Part shown: piece by piece, positions 46,736 to 56,809 of the stretch
Position numbering within the stretch: position 1 is the first letter of the stretch
Layout of the letters: each line of letters opens with the position of its first letter
Source of the DNA: Amphritea sp.
GTDB taxonomy: Bacteria; Pseudomonadota; Gammaproteobacteria; Pseudomonadales; Balneatricaceae
Direction of reading: 5' to 3'
NCBI RefSeq assembly: GCF_016744155.1
Contig: NZ_JADGEW010000018.1
Coordinates: 1 to 64,000, forward strand
Length of the DNA: 64,000 nt
The notes under the pieces: generated by a model
Told to the model about the DNA's origin: nothing
What the model saw: only the letters and a program-made list of their open reading frames with translations
Databases searched by the model: none
Program-made: the position numbers and the translations under genes

Positions 46736-49081
46736 ATGGCAAAAAAGAGAGGGGCAGCTTCATCCCGTTCCCAAAAGAGTCGAAAAACGCAGCCGAAAAA
46801 GCCGTCATGGAAGCTGCGTTTATTTAAATTACTGCTTAAGTTAACACTCGTTGTCCTGGTAGTTGCCGGGGCTGGATTGGTCTATCTTGATGCTCAGGTG
46901 AAAGCAAAATTTGAGGGTAAGCGCTGGGCGTTACCCGCCAAAGTCTATGCCCGTCCGCTTGAACTCTTTCCGGGGCAGAACCTCAGTCGTGAAGATCTGA
47001 AAATTGAGCTGAAAGGGCTGGGTTATCAATTCACCGCCCGGGCCACGCAACCCGGTAGTGCTGAATGGGCCAGCACCCGAGCGCGGGTCTACACCCGCGG
47101 CTTTGATTTTCCCGATGGCCCTGAAGATGCGCGTAAACTGTTGATAGAGTTCAGCGGTGAGCATCTGAGTGCTATTCGTGATGGATCTGGCAGATCACTG
47201 TCGCTGGCACGGCTAGAGCCGGCACTGATTGGAGGAATATATCCTAGAGACAATGAAGACCGGGATCTGATTCAGTTATCTGAGGCGCCACCGTATCTGG
47301 TTGATGCGCTTATAGCGATTGAAGACCGCAGCTATTACAGCCACTACGGCGTCTCTCCCCGGGGAATCGCCCGGGCGATGGTTGCCAATGTTAAGGCGAA
47401 ACGATTTGTTCAGGGGGGGAGTACCCTGACCCAGCAGCTGATTAAGAATTTCTATCTTAGTTCTGAGCGCTCGCTGAGCCGAAAGCTGGCAGAGATTCCG
47501 ATGGCGATGCTGCTAGACCTGCACTACAGCAAAGACGAAATTCTTGAGGCCTACCTGAATGAGGTTTATCTGGGGCAGGAGGGTGCCCGGGCGATCCATG
47601 GTTTTGGTCTGGCCAGTCAGTATTTCTTTGCCCAGCCGATCCGGGAACTAAAGCTACATCAGGTCGCCTTATTGGCCGCGATGGTCAAAGGGCCCTCTTA
47701 TTATGATCCGCGGCGGCATCCGCAGCGCGCGACCAAACGTCGTAATCTGGTGCTTAAGGTGCTGGAGGAACAAGGCAACATCACCATGGCAGAGCGGCTG
47801 AAAGCTGAGAAGCAGTCTCTGAGTGTGGTGAAGCAACAAAGTCTGCTGAAAGGCGCGTATCCTGCCTATATGGACCTGGTAAAGCGTCAGTTGCGGGAAG
47901 AATATCCGGAAGAAGCTCTTAACAGTGAAGGGTTGCGGGTGTTTACCACACTGGACCCTATCGCGCAGATTCGCGCTGAGCGTAGTCTGGTAGAGGTGGT
48001 TGGCAAACTGCAGAAGCGCCATGGCCAACCGGTCAAAGAGTTAGAAGGCAGTATCGTGGTAAGTAACCCGCTGAGTGGTGAGGTGCTGGCTATTGTCGGT
48101 GGGCGGAATACCCGTTATCAGGGCTTTAACCGTGCTCTGGATGCCAGGCGCCCGGTGGGCTCGTTGATTAAACCCGCCGTTTACCTGGCCGCGTTAGAGG
48201 AGGGGTATACGCTCTCCTCGATTATCGAAGATGAGCCTATCAAGGTGAAACTGGCTAATGGTGATGTCTGGCAACCTAAAAACTATGGTCGCAGCAGTCA
48301 TGGTCTGGTGCCGTTGCATAGTGCGCTAGCGCACTCATACAATCAGTCAACTGCCCGTTTGGGGCTTGAGATTGGTACGGATAAAGTGGTCGATATGCTT
48401 AAGCGATTGGGGCTGCAGCGCGATGTTAAGGAGTATCCGTCGATGCTGCTTGGGTCAACTGCTCTGTCACCACTGGAAGTTGCACAGTTGTATCAGACCA
48501 TCGCCGGAAATGGCTTTCAGGTACCGATGCGGGCGATACGCATGGTCACCGATAGTCACAATGAGGAGCTGTCCCGTTATCCGTTTAGTATTATGCAGAC
48601 AGTAGCAGATGGCCCGGTGCATCTGATTCAATATGCCCTGCAGGAGGTTGTGACTGAAGGGACAGCCCGTTCCGTATATAGTCGTTTACCACGGGATCTG
48701 ACAGTGGCGGGTAAGACCGGCACCACAAATGATCAGCGCGATAGCTGGTTTGCAGGCTTTGCCGGTGACCGGCTGGCGGTGGTCTGGCTGGGGCTGGATA
48801 ATAACAAGCCTCTACCTCTGACTGGAAGTAGTGGTGCTTTACGGGTGTGGACTGAGTTTATGAAGCAATCACGCCCACAGCCATTTATGGCGGAAAGACC
48901 TGCAGATATCGAGTATCATTGGGTTGAAGATGCCACCGGACTTTTGTCTGGAGAGGGCTGTGAAGGTGCCCGACAATTACCCTTTATCAAGGGTTCAGAG
49001 CCCCAGGAGTCATCCGGTTGTGGTGATACTATCGTTAGCAATCCGCTTGATTTGTTCAAGCGCTGGTTCAGATCGGAATAA
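46736..49081 (+). CDS. mrcB: Penicillin-binding protein 1B (bifunctional transglycosylase/transpeptidase)
   Basis: Polymerises and cross-links peptidoglycan. The 781 residues have a basic cytoplasmic tail and one membrane anchor (about 32-52). They continue with a UB2H-like regulatory domain (70-150), the GT51 domain with EDRSYYSHYGVS and QGGSTLTQQL, and a transpeptidase domain with catalytic Ser476 in SLIK, SYN, and KTGTT from Lys660. The UB2H-like region is where Lpo activators dock in E. coli. A TPR lipoprotein gene follows after 5 bases. Confidence 0.95.
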   Translation: MAKKRGAASSRSQKSRKTQPKKPSWKLRLFKLLLKLTLVVLVVAGAGLVYLDAQVKAKFEGKRWALPAKVYARPLELFPGQNLSREDLKIELKGLGYQFTARATQPGSAEWASTRARVYTRGFDFPDGPEDARKLLIEFSGEHLSAIRDGSGRSLSLARLEPALIGGIYPRDNEDRDLIQLSEAPPYLVDALIAIEDRSYYSHYGVSPRGIARAMVANVKAKRFVQGGSTLTQQLIKNFYLSSERSLSRKLAEIPMAMLLDLHYSKDEILEAYLNEVYLGQEGARAIHGFGLASQYFFAQPIRELKLHQVALLAAMVKGPSYYDPRRHPQRATKRRNLVLKVLEEQGNITMAERLKAEKQSLSVVKQQSLLKGAYPAYMDLVKRQLREEYPEEALNSEGLRVFTTLDPIAQIRAERSLVEVVGKLQKRHGQPVKELEGSIVVSNPLSGEVLAIVGGRNTRYQGFNRALDARRPVGSLIKPAVYLAALEEGYTLSSIIEDEPIKVKLANGDVWQPKNYGRSSHGLVPLHSALAHSYNQSTARLGLEIGTDKVVDMLKRLGLQRDVKEYPSMLLGSTALSPLEVAQLYQTIAGNGFQVPMRAIRMVTDSHNEELSRYPFSIMQTVADGPVHLIQYALQEVVTEGTARSVYSRLPRDLTVAGKTGTTNDQRDSWFAGFAGDRLAVVWLGLDNNKPLPLTGSSGALRVWTEFMKQSRPQPFMAERPADIEYHWVEDATGLLSGEGCEGARQLPFIKGSEPQESSGCGDTIVSNPLDLFKRWFRSE

Positions 49082-49086
49082 TACAG

Positions 49087-49641
49087 ATGAATAAAGTTAT
49101 CAGTACAGGCCTGGGGTTAGTGTTTACCTCATTGCTGAGTGGTTGTATCGGCGGTAATGCCAACCTGAGCCCAACGGTGGAAGATCGTTCTGTTTCCGGG
49201 GGCGAGGTGGTGATTGATCGCAATGCCAATTCTGGAACCGCAATTGCTACCCCGGTAGAGACCGGTCAGGGATTTACCGTGGTAACCACTGAAGTGGCTG
49301 CGCCAAAGCCGGTAACTCAACGAAATCCTGCGGTGATTGCGTTGTTAGACGGTGCTCGTCAGCAGCAGAAACAGGGCGAGTACCGCTCTGCGCAAAGCAG
49401 TCTTGAACGCGCCCAGCGAATTGCCCCCCGTGACCCACAGGTTTATCTGCAATTGGCGGATCTGCGTCGTCAGCAGGGCCAGTATTTACAGGCCGAACAA
49501 CTGGCACTTAAAGGTCTGACGTTAGCCAGAGGACGTTCTGCAATGGAACGTAAACTGTGGTTCCTGATCGCCGATATTCGTAGCGATGGTGGTGATCACC
49601 AAGGCGCGGCGGATGCTCGGTCCAAAGCCAACTTAATCTAA
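49087..49641 (+). CDS. TPR lipoprotein, LpoP-like PBP1b activator candidate
   Basis: 184 residues with a lipoprotein signal (SLLSGC, acylated Cys near 19), a low-complexity linker, then TPR-type helices (PAVIALLDGARQQQKQGEYRSAQSSLERAQRIAPRDPQVYLQLADLRRQQGQYLQAEQL). In Pseudomonas the TPR lipoprotein LpoP activates PBP1b and replaces the unrelated enterobacterial LpoB. Its position directly behind mrcB supports the same role; this is inference. Confidence 0.78.
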   Translation: MNKVISTGLGLVFTSLLSGCIGGNANLSPTVEDRSVSGGEVVIDRNANSGTAIATPVETGQGFTVVTTEVAAPKPVTQRNPAVIALLDGARQQQKQGEYRSAQSSLERAQRIAPRDPQVYLQLADLRRQQGQYLQAEQLALKGLTLARGRSAMERKLWFLIADIRSDGGDHQGAADARSKANLI

Positions 49642-49691
49642 ACCTTAAGGGGTTTAGATCGGCTGCGTATGCCTGTCGGGTGCGCAGCTAG

Positions 49692-50081
49692 CTACGGGTA
49701 AGGGCACCGCTTACTACAGGGATGAAAATGTTGGCCGCTGATGGCTTTGGCTAACCCGATTATTCCCAGCAGTACAAAGCCGGTATGGATTACTATTATA
49801 TAGAGCAGAGCCATAGTGATACCTGCGGGACTATCATGGAGTAACAGCCAAAGCGGCAGCCCACCCCCGACCAGTAGTGCCAATCCCCACCCACTCAGTA
49901 AAACCGCCTGATACAGATGGCAATTCCCCAGCAGATCGGGTGTTTTTTGTCGTCTTAAAAAAAGCCCGATCAGAATTAAAAACGCGAGCCCAGGCAGGAA
50001 CAGCAGGTTCAATAGATAAAGACCCTGGGCAGCGATGGCCAGATTAGATTGCTTCTTTTTGAGGTTCTTGATGTTTTTCAT
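49692..50081 (-). CDS. Small membrane protein next to the nor locus
   Basis: 129 residues with three or four hydrophobic segments (about 15-42, 57-80, 88-113) and a Cys/His-rich end (HFHPCSKRCPYP). I do not recognise a family. It is divergent from norC and shares the intergenic region with the FNR/DNR box, so it may be anaerobically or NO-regulated. Confidence 0.6.
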   Translation of the reverse strand: MKNIKNLKKKQSNLAIAAQGLYLLNLLFLPGLAFLILIGLFLRRQKTPDLLGNCHLYQAVLLSGWGLALLVGGGLPLWLLLHDSPAGITMALLYIIVIHTGFVLLGIIGLAKAISGQHFHPCSKRCPYP

Positions 50082-50130
50082 CCTTATACCGGAACAAAAC
50101 CAACAGTTTTAATCAAGTATTTTTCGATTA

Positions 50131-50144
50131 TTGATTATGGTCAA
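50131..50144 (+). promoter_or_regulatory. FNR/DNR box upstream of norC
   Basis: TTGATTATGGTCAA matches the TTGAT-N4-ATCAA consensus of FNR/DNR-type regulators except for G at one position. It is centred about 105 bases before the norC start. A class II arrangement at -41.5 would place transcription at about 50179, with CAATAC at 50168-50173 as a plausible -10. Confidence 0.78.
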
Positions 50145-50242
50145 GGCTGGGAACGGGTGACCTGAGACAATACCGGCAACCTAGTACTATTGTCGCATGG
50201 TCAAAGAGTTTTAGCTCTTTGAAAAAGGTTCGGAGATACCTA

Positions 50243-50677
50243 ATGAATCAAACATTTACCAAGTCGATGGCCAGAAATATCTTCTACGGCGGGAGTCTTT
50301 TTTTCCTGCTGATGTTGATTGGTTTGACCACGCATACCGTGACGGTGCTCCCAGATCGGGATAACCGTCAGAATATTACACCAGAGGTCGCTCTGGGTAA
50401 GAAAGTCTGGGAAGACAACAACTGTATCGGTTGCCATACGCTGCTGGGCGAGGGTGCATACTTTGCTCCTGAGCTGGGTAATGTATACGAGCGTTTTGGT
50501 CGCAGTAAAGAGGCGATTAAAGGGTTCATTAAGAGTCGACCTGTTGATGGCATTCCTGGACGTCGTAGCATGCCTCAGTTCAACTTGAGTGAGGAAGAGC
50601 TGGACGCTATTGCAGAATTCCTGAAGTACTCTTCAGAAATTGATACTAACAACTGGCCGCCAAATATTCAGGGCTAA
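50243..50677 (+). CDS. norC: Nitric oxide reductase cytochrome c subunit
   Basis: Membrane-anchored cytochrome c that delivers electrons to NorB. The 144 residues begin MNQTFTKSMARNIFYGG, have one membrane anchor (about 12-32), heme c motif CIGCH, and axial Met in RRSMPQFNLS. I chose ATG 50243, with GGAG 7-8 bases upstream, over the in-frame TTG 50219. norB follows after 9 bases. Confidence 0.96.
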   Translation: MNQTFTKSMARNIFYGGSLFFLLMLIGLTTHTVTVLPDRDNRQNITPEVALGKKVWEDNNCIGCHTLLGEGAYFAPELGNVYERFGRSKEAIKGFIKSRPVDGIPGRRSMPQFNLSEEELDAIAEFLKYSSEIDTNNWPPNIQG

Positions 50678-52090
<1,413 letters not shown>

Positions 52091-52141
52091 TCCGACACAG
52101 CAGCCCCCGCCGTCAGGTGGGGGCTATATCGGGTCTTTGTA

Positions 52142-53080
52142 ATGCTTCAACCTCAACAGTTCTATCGTAATTTAAGCCGTACCGCTTTTTTCCTTCTGTT
52201 TCTGATTGCTCCGGTAACTAACCTGTTTCGCTATGACCTGACTGAAGGGCACTTTATTCTGTTTGGACAGTCATTGGGATTAGGTATTGATCAGGCTATC
52301 GCGGGAGTTGCGGGTACGGATGCCGCTTTTCAGATCCTGATACGGGTGTTGCTGCCGATCGTCATACTGGTTGCTGCCGGAATCTGGATAGCTGCTAAGT
52401 ATGGTCGTCTTTATTGTGGCTGGTTATGCCCACATTTCTCAGTGGTAGAATTGATCAACGGGCAGATGCAGAAGCTTATTGGTCGGCCAACTATCTGGGA
52501 AAAGGGGAGTAAACCCCATAGTGCGGCAGCCTGGCTGATGCTGATCTGTAGCAGTACGTTGATGGCGCTGGTTTGGTCGGTGGGTTTACTCGGTTATCTG
52601 GTACCACCATTGGAACTGTATCAGGACTTGCTTCATTGGCAGCTAGGCGGTGGCAGAGCCTTGTTTGTCAGCGTTGCGACATTGGTGTTTTTGAGCGATT
52701 TCCTGTTTGCTCGTCACCTGTTCTGCAAGTTTGGTTGTGCCCTGGGGGTGATGCAGAGCCTGCTCTGGATGGCTAATCCTAAGGCGCTGATGGTGAGTTT
52801 TGACAGTAAGCGGGCAGATCTGTGTAAAGATTGTAACAGCGCCTGCGATGCAGCCTGTCCAATGCGCTTGCCGGCGCGTGGAATCAAGCGTCGAAAGTTT
52901 ACCTGTACACAATGCAGCGAATGTATTCATGCCTGCAATGAGGTTCAGAAAGATAACCCCGACGGTGGATTATTACACTGGACTCCTGGAGATCAGTATC
53001 GGGACCCGGACAAGGATCGGATGATTCCAGCAATCAATATTCAAAGCCACAAAAAAGAGGACGATGATGAACGCCGTTGA
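52142..53080 (+). CDS. FixG/NosR-like polyferredoxin membrane protein in the nor cluster
   Basis: 312 residues with several membrane segments (about 14-30, 60-85, 125-150, 165-190). It has the motifs CGWLCPHFSVVEL and CKFGCALG, typical of FixG/CcoG/NosR-type membrane ferredoxins, then Cys clusters CKDCNSACDAACPM and CTQCSECIHAC for two [4Fe-4S] sites. It may feed electrons to, or help assemble, the NO reductase; this is inference. Its end overlaps norE by 17 bases. Confidence 0.82.
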   Translation: MLQPQQFYRNLSRTAFFLLFLIAPVTNLFRYDLTEGHFILFGQSLGLGIDQAIAGVAGTDAAFQILIRVLLPIVILVAAGIWIAAKYGRLYCGWLCPHFSVVELINGQMQKLIGRPTIWEKGSKPHSAAAWLMLICSSTLMALVWSVGLLGYLVPPLELYQDLLHWQLGGGRALFVSVATLVFLSDFLFARHLFCKFGCALGVMQSLLWMANPKALMVSFDSKRADLCKDCNSACDAACPMRLPARGIKRRKFTCTQCSECIHACNEVQKDNPDGGLLHWTPGDQYRDPDKDRMIPAINIQSHKKEDDDERR

Positions 53081-53660
53081 AATACCGCCGTCCGTAACGC
53101 TGGAAAAAGAGATGCCGGGCGATTTTGCAGTCTGGTTGTTTATTATGGCGGAACTCAGTGTGTTTGCGCTGCTGTTTATCCTCTATGCCATCACCCGGGC
53201 GCGCTTCCCTGATATGTTTTCCGAGGGCCAAGCGAATATCAATATCAATGCTGGGCTGGGTAATACTCTGGCGTTGCTGACCAGTAGTTATTTTGTGGTG
53301 GCGGCACAGCAGGCCCTGCTCAGGAATCTACCGAAAAGAACGGTATTGAATATTGTTCTGGCGCTGCTGAGTGGTTGTGTTTACTTGACGATAAAAGGCT
53401 ATGAGTATCTGCATGTTGCCGAGCTTGGCTTTGGCCTGAGCAGTAATGATTTCTACTTTTTTTACTTCGGTCTTACTGCGTTTCATATGTTCCATGTGAT
53501 TCTGGGGATGCTGGTGCTGATAGTCCTGGCGGTTAAAGTTGCCAAGGGTAGTTATCATGCTGAGCGCATGAATGAGTTTGAAAGTGGTGCTTGCTATTGG
53601 CATATGGTGGATCTTCTATGGTTGATCCTGTTTCCATTGATTTATGTGCTGCACGGCTGA
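53064..53660 (+). CDS. norE: NorE, cytochrome oxidase subunit III-like protein
   Basis: 198 residues with five to six hydrophobic segments and COX3-type signatures (DFAVWLFIMAELSVFALLF; FYFFYFGLTAFHMFHVILGM; YWHMVDLLWLILFPLIY). NorE is an accessory protein of NO reductase clusters; it improves activity but is not catalytic. A GAGG site lies just before ATG 53064/53067. It overlaps the end of the FixG-like gene. Confidence 0.92.
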   Translation: MMNAVEIPPSVTLEKEMPGDFAVWLFIMAELSVFALLFILYAITRARFPDMFSEGQANININAGLGNTLALLTSSYFVVAAQQALLRNLPKRTVLNIVLALLSGCVYLTIKGYEYLHVAELGFGLSSNDFYFFYFGLTAFHMFHVILGMLVLIVLAVKVAKGSYHAERMNEFESGACYWHMVDLLWLILFPLIYVLHG

Positions 53661-53666
53661 GGTTAG

Positions 53667-53945
53667 ATGATGAGTAGGGTTTTCAAATCAAAATTTGCCG
53701 GGCTGAAATTAATCCTGTTGTGGTTGCTATTGTTAATATTAACCATGGCTACCGCCCTGATGGCTGAGCCCTATACTGTGACTATTGGGCTGGTGGCGAT
53801 TGTGCTATTGGTTACGGTGGTTAAAGCAAAAATACTAGTGGATTCATTTATGGGGCTGAGAAATGCTCCACTTTTTTGGCGAGTCATGTTACTGGCGTAC
53901 GCACCTGTGCTGGGGGTGATCATCACCCTGACCTACGCCTTTTGA
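53667..53945 (+). CDS. norF: NorF-like small membrane protein (COX4-type)
   Basis: 92 residues with three hydrophobic segments (about 13-32, 36-54, 70-90) and the KAKILVDSFMGLRNAP motif of prokaryotic COX subunit IV/NorF proteins. It lies between norE and norQ, its usual place. Accessory function in NO respiration. Confidence 0.85.
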   Translation: MMSRVFKSKFAGLKLILLWLLLLILTMATALMAEPYTVTIGLVAIVLLVTVVKAKILVDSFMGLRNAPLFWRVMLLAYAPVLGVIITLTYAF

Positions 53946-53965
53946 AGAATGATAGGAGTTAGAGT

Positions 53966-54784
53966 ATGAGTGCTGTTACTCAGCTGGATAAGAAAGAGGA
54001 ATTACCGTTCTACGAACCTCAGGGTGATGAGATCGAACTCTTTATGCATGCCTATGAGCATAAATTGCCGGTATTGATCAAAGGGCCGACCGGCTGCGGT
54101 AAAACCCGCTTTATTAGCCATATGGCGGAGAAACTGAATCTGCCGCTCTACACCGTGGCCTGTCATGATGATCTGAGTGCTTCTGACCTGGTCGGACGTC
54201 ATTTGATTGGTGATGGCGCGACCGTATGGAGTGATGGTCCCTTAACCCGGGCCGTGCGAGAAGGCGGTATCTGTTATCTGGATGAAGTGGTCGAAGCGCG
54301 CAAAGATACGACGGTGGTGATTCACCCGCTTACCGATGACCGGCGAATCCTGCCGATCGACCGGACCGGTGAAATCCTGCATGCCCCAGACAACTTCATG
54401 CTGGTGGTCTCATATAACCCGGGCTATCAGAATTTGCTGAAAGGGATGAAGCCTAGTACCCGCCAGCGTTTTCTGTCGATGAGCTTTGATTACCTGCCGG
54501 CCCCGGCCGAAGTTGAAGTGCTAATCAACGAGACCAACGTGGATAAAGCGATGGCCCAGCGTCTGGTAGTGTTGGCAAATACCCTTAGAGAACTGAAAGA
54601 TCAGGATCTCGAAGAGGGCGCCAGTACTCGTCTGCTGGTATACACAGCTACTTTGATTAATACCGGCTTCGATCCGGTTAAGGCTTGTCGGGCAGGCATG
54701 ATCGAGCCGCTGACGGATGATCCGGATATCGTTGCCGGGCTGATGGAGCTGGTACAAGCTGCCTTTGGCAGCGCGGAAGCCTAA
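53966..54784 (+). CDS. norQ: NorQ, MoxR/CbbQ-type AAA+ ATPase
   Basis: 272 residues: Walker A GPTGCGKTRF (about 35-44), Walker B CYLDEVVEA, sensor VVSYNPGYQ. CbbQ/NorQ ATPases work with the VWA protein NorD to insert the non-heme iron of NorB, as shown for homologues. GGAG precedes the ATG. norD starts 81 bases downstream across a hairpin. Confidence 0.95.
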   Translation: MSAVTQLDKKEELPFYEPQGDEIELFMHAYEHKLPVLIKGPTGCGKTRFISHMAEKLNLPLYTVACHDDLSASDLVGRHLIGDGATVWSDGPLTRAVREGGICYLDEVVEARKDTTVVIHPLTDDRRILPIDRTGEILHAPDNFMLVVSYNPGYQNLLKGMKPSTRQRFLSMSFDYLPAPAEVEVLINETNVDKAMAQRLVVLANTLRELKDQDLEEGASTRLLVYTATLINTGFDPVKACRAGMIEPLTDDPDIVAGLMELVQAAFGSAEA

Positions 54785-54796
54785 GTCTCTAAGCGA

Positions 54797-54821
54797 TAGG
54801 GCCCTTTAAGATTAAAGGCCC
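54797..54821 (+). other. Intercistronic hairpin norQ-norD
   Basis: AGGGCCCTTTAA pairs with TTAAAGGCCCT with minimal loop and no T run. Probably an mRNA-stability element that uncouples norQ and norD levels. Confidence 0.5.
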
Positions 54822-54865
54822 TGTCACCGGAGAGGTTAATGAATCAGTTGTTGGAGTAGCCCCCG

Positions 54866-56731
54866 ATGGAAGAGCAGGTAGGTCAGATATGGGACCGCTT
54901 AATTACCCGTGTCGCAAAGCAAGGCTACGCGAAAGCAGCGGTGACCCTGGATCAGGTTAAGGGCCCACTGGGTGTGTTTTTCCGAGCGCTGGGGGGCGAT
55001 AGTGCGCTGCGTGTCACTGCGACAACAGCGACCCTGCATAAAGCGCGTAGAAACTGGCTGCAGCGGGTTGCGGGTAGTGGGCGTAAGGTGGAGCTGGCCT
55101 GGCAAGATGAAACTTGCCTCTACTTGCCGGCTCAGCTCGACGTGTTTCCTGATCGGCAGCTTAACCGCGATCTGTATTTCTGGCTGGCAGCAATGGCCGG
55201 GGCCCGGGTTCCGGCGGAGGTCCATCAGAGTCGAAACTGGATTGTCGATAATCAGCAGCGAACCTTGCACACCCTGAGACAATTTCAGGGGCTACACCCT
55301 CGCTACCTATCACTGGTGCAGGCATATATTGCCCTGCGACCCGAGCCTGAAAGACTTAAACCTGAAGCGGCAGCGATGGAGCAAGCGATACAGCAAGCGC
55401 TGATTCAGCCAGGCTCAGTAACAGCATTGCCGGAAGCCCGCTTCGCACCTGATCCTGTAGCTTTATGGCTGCACCCTGATCCGCCGCGCAGTGCTGGACT
55501 ACTCAATTCCGATGATGCTCAGGATCGCAATGCATCTAAAGGTCAGACTCGGCAAACACAGCAGCGCCGCCGCCAGGCTGAGCGAGTTGAAAAGCCAGAA
55601 GAGCAAGGTTTTACGATGGGGGTGCGCCATGAAGCCGATCTGTTTTCGTTTGCTGAGTTTAGCAAGATGGATCGGGCAACAGATGAGGAAGATAATCTGG
55701 ATCAGGCTGAAAATATCGCCAATGATATCGATAAAATGTCGGTAGCCCAGGATAACACTACGGTTGCCAGTCGTATAAAATTTGATCTGGATCTGCCTTC
55801 AGAGCAGGAAGACGATATCCCTCTGAGTGAGGGGGTGTTGTATCCCGAATGGGATTTCAAAAAGGATCAGTTGTTACCCAACCAGTGCCGGATCATCCCG
55901 ATGATGAGTCGTAATGCGGTCGATTGTGAACTCCCTGATCATCTGCAAAAGCCCGCCCGCCGGTTACGTCGGCAATTTGAAAGCTTATCGGCCCGCCCGC
56001 AATGGATTCGCGGACAGTATGAAGGAGATAAACTCGATCTGGATGCATACCTCGACTATCGGGGAGCAATTGCCAGCAGTGGTTCAGCCCATGCGGGAGA
56101 TCCCCGGCTGTACTATCAAAAGCGTCCATTGATCCGGGATATGGCGTGCCTGTTACTAGCTGATCTGTCGCTTTCGACGGATGCCTGGGTAAACGATACC
56201 AGCCAGGTAATTGATGTAATACGGGACTCTGTACACCTGTTTGCCGAGAGTCTGCACGCCAGTGGTGACCAGTTCGCCATCCATGGTTTTTCTTCCCGCC
56301 GGCGTGAACATGTCCGGTTTAATTGTATTAAGGATTTTAACGAAAATTACGATGCCAGAGTGCGTGGCCGGATTGCGGATATCAGCCCCGGGTTTTATAC
56401 CCGGATGGGTGCTGCAATCCGCCATGCGACTGACTTGCTAGGTAAGCAGCCAGCCCAGAAAAAGTTATTGCTATTGTTGACCGATGGCAAACCCAATGAC
56501 CTGGATCGTTATGAAGGACGCTACGGTGTGGAAGATACCCGTAAAGCGATTCTCGAAGCCCGTAACCAAGGATTAATACCTTTCTGTATCACTATCGACG
56601 AAGAGGCAAATCAGTACCTGCCGTATCTTTTCGGACATCAAGGCTATACTTTTATTCGTCAGGCGGAGCAGTTGCCTAAGCGTTTGCCACAATTGTATAT
56701 GACGCTGACGGGAAAACTGCTAGGCGGGTAA
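54866..56731 (+). CDS. norD: NorD, VWA-domain NO reductase activation protein
   Basis: 621 residues. A helical N-terminal region and a charged linker (230-300) lead to a C-terminal von Willebrand factor A domain with MIDAS motif DLSLST and LLLLTDGKPND. With NorQ it forms the chaperone pair that activates NorB. It is the last structural gene of the cluster; the regulator follows 78 bases downstream on the same strand. Confidence 0.94.
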   Translation: MEEQVGQIWDRLITRVAKQGYAKAAVTLDQVKGPLGVFFRALGGDSALRVTATTATLHKARRNWLQRVAGSGRKVELAWQDETCLYLPAQLDVFPDRQLNRDLYFWLAAMAGARVPAEVHQSRNWIVDNQQRTLHTLRQFQGLHPRYLSLVQAYIALRPEPERLKPEAAAMEQAIQQALIQPGSVTALPEARFAPDPVALWLHPDPPRSAGLLNSDDAQDRNASKGQTRQTQQRRRQAERVEKPEEQGFTMGVRHEADLFSFAEFSKMDRATDEEDNLDQAENIANDIDKMSVAQDNTTVASRIKFDLDLPSEQEDDIPLSEGVLYPEWDFKKDQLLPNQCRIIPMMSRNAVDCELPDHLQKPARRLRRQFESLSARPQWIRGQYEGDKLDLDAYLDYRGAIASSGSAHAGDPRLYYQKRPLIRDMACLLLADLSLSTDAWVNDTSQVIDVIRDSVHLFAESLHASGDQFAIHGFSSRRREHVRFNCIKDFNENYDARVRGRIADISPGFYTRMGAAIRHATDLLGKQPAQKKLLLLLTDGKPNDLDRYEGRYGVEDTRKAILEARNQGLIPFCITIDEEANQYLPYLFGHQGYTFIRQAEQLPKRLPQLYMTLTGKLLGG

Positions 56732-56809
56732 AAAAACGCGATTAGTCTGGCTGTTTAGAAAACTCAGGTTATGATGGGTCTTTTTTTAATCGGCACGGGT
56801 GAATTTGTA

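Noticed and set aside
49640-49690. Another copy of the dispersed hairpin repeat after the LpoP-like gene
   Set aside because: Only a short GTGCGCAGCTAGCTACGG resemblance, without the paired CTAG frame or hairpin; not enough to call.
50190-50204. Second FNR-like site TTGTCGCATGGTCAA upstream of norC
   Set aside because: Spacing between half-sites is one base too long and the first half lacks the TTGAT core.
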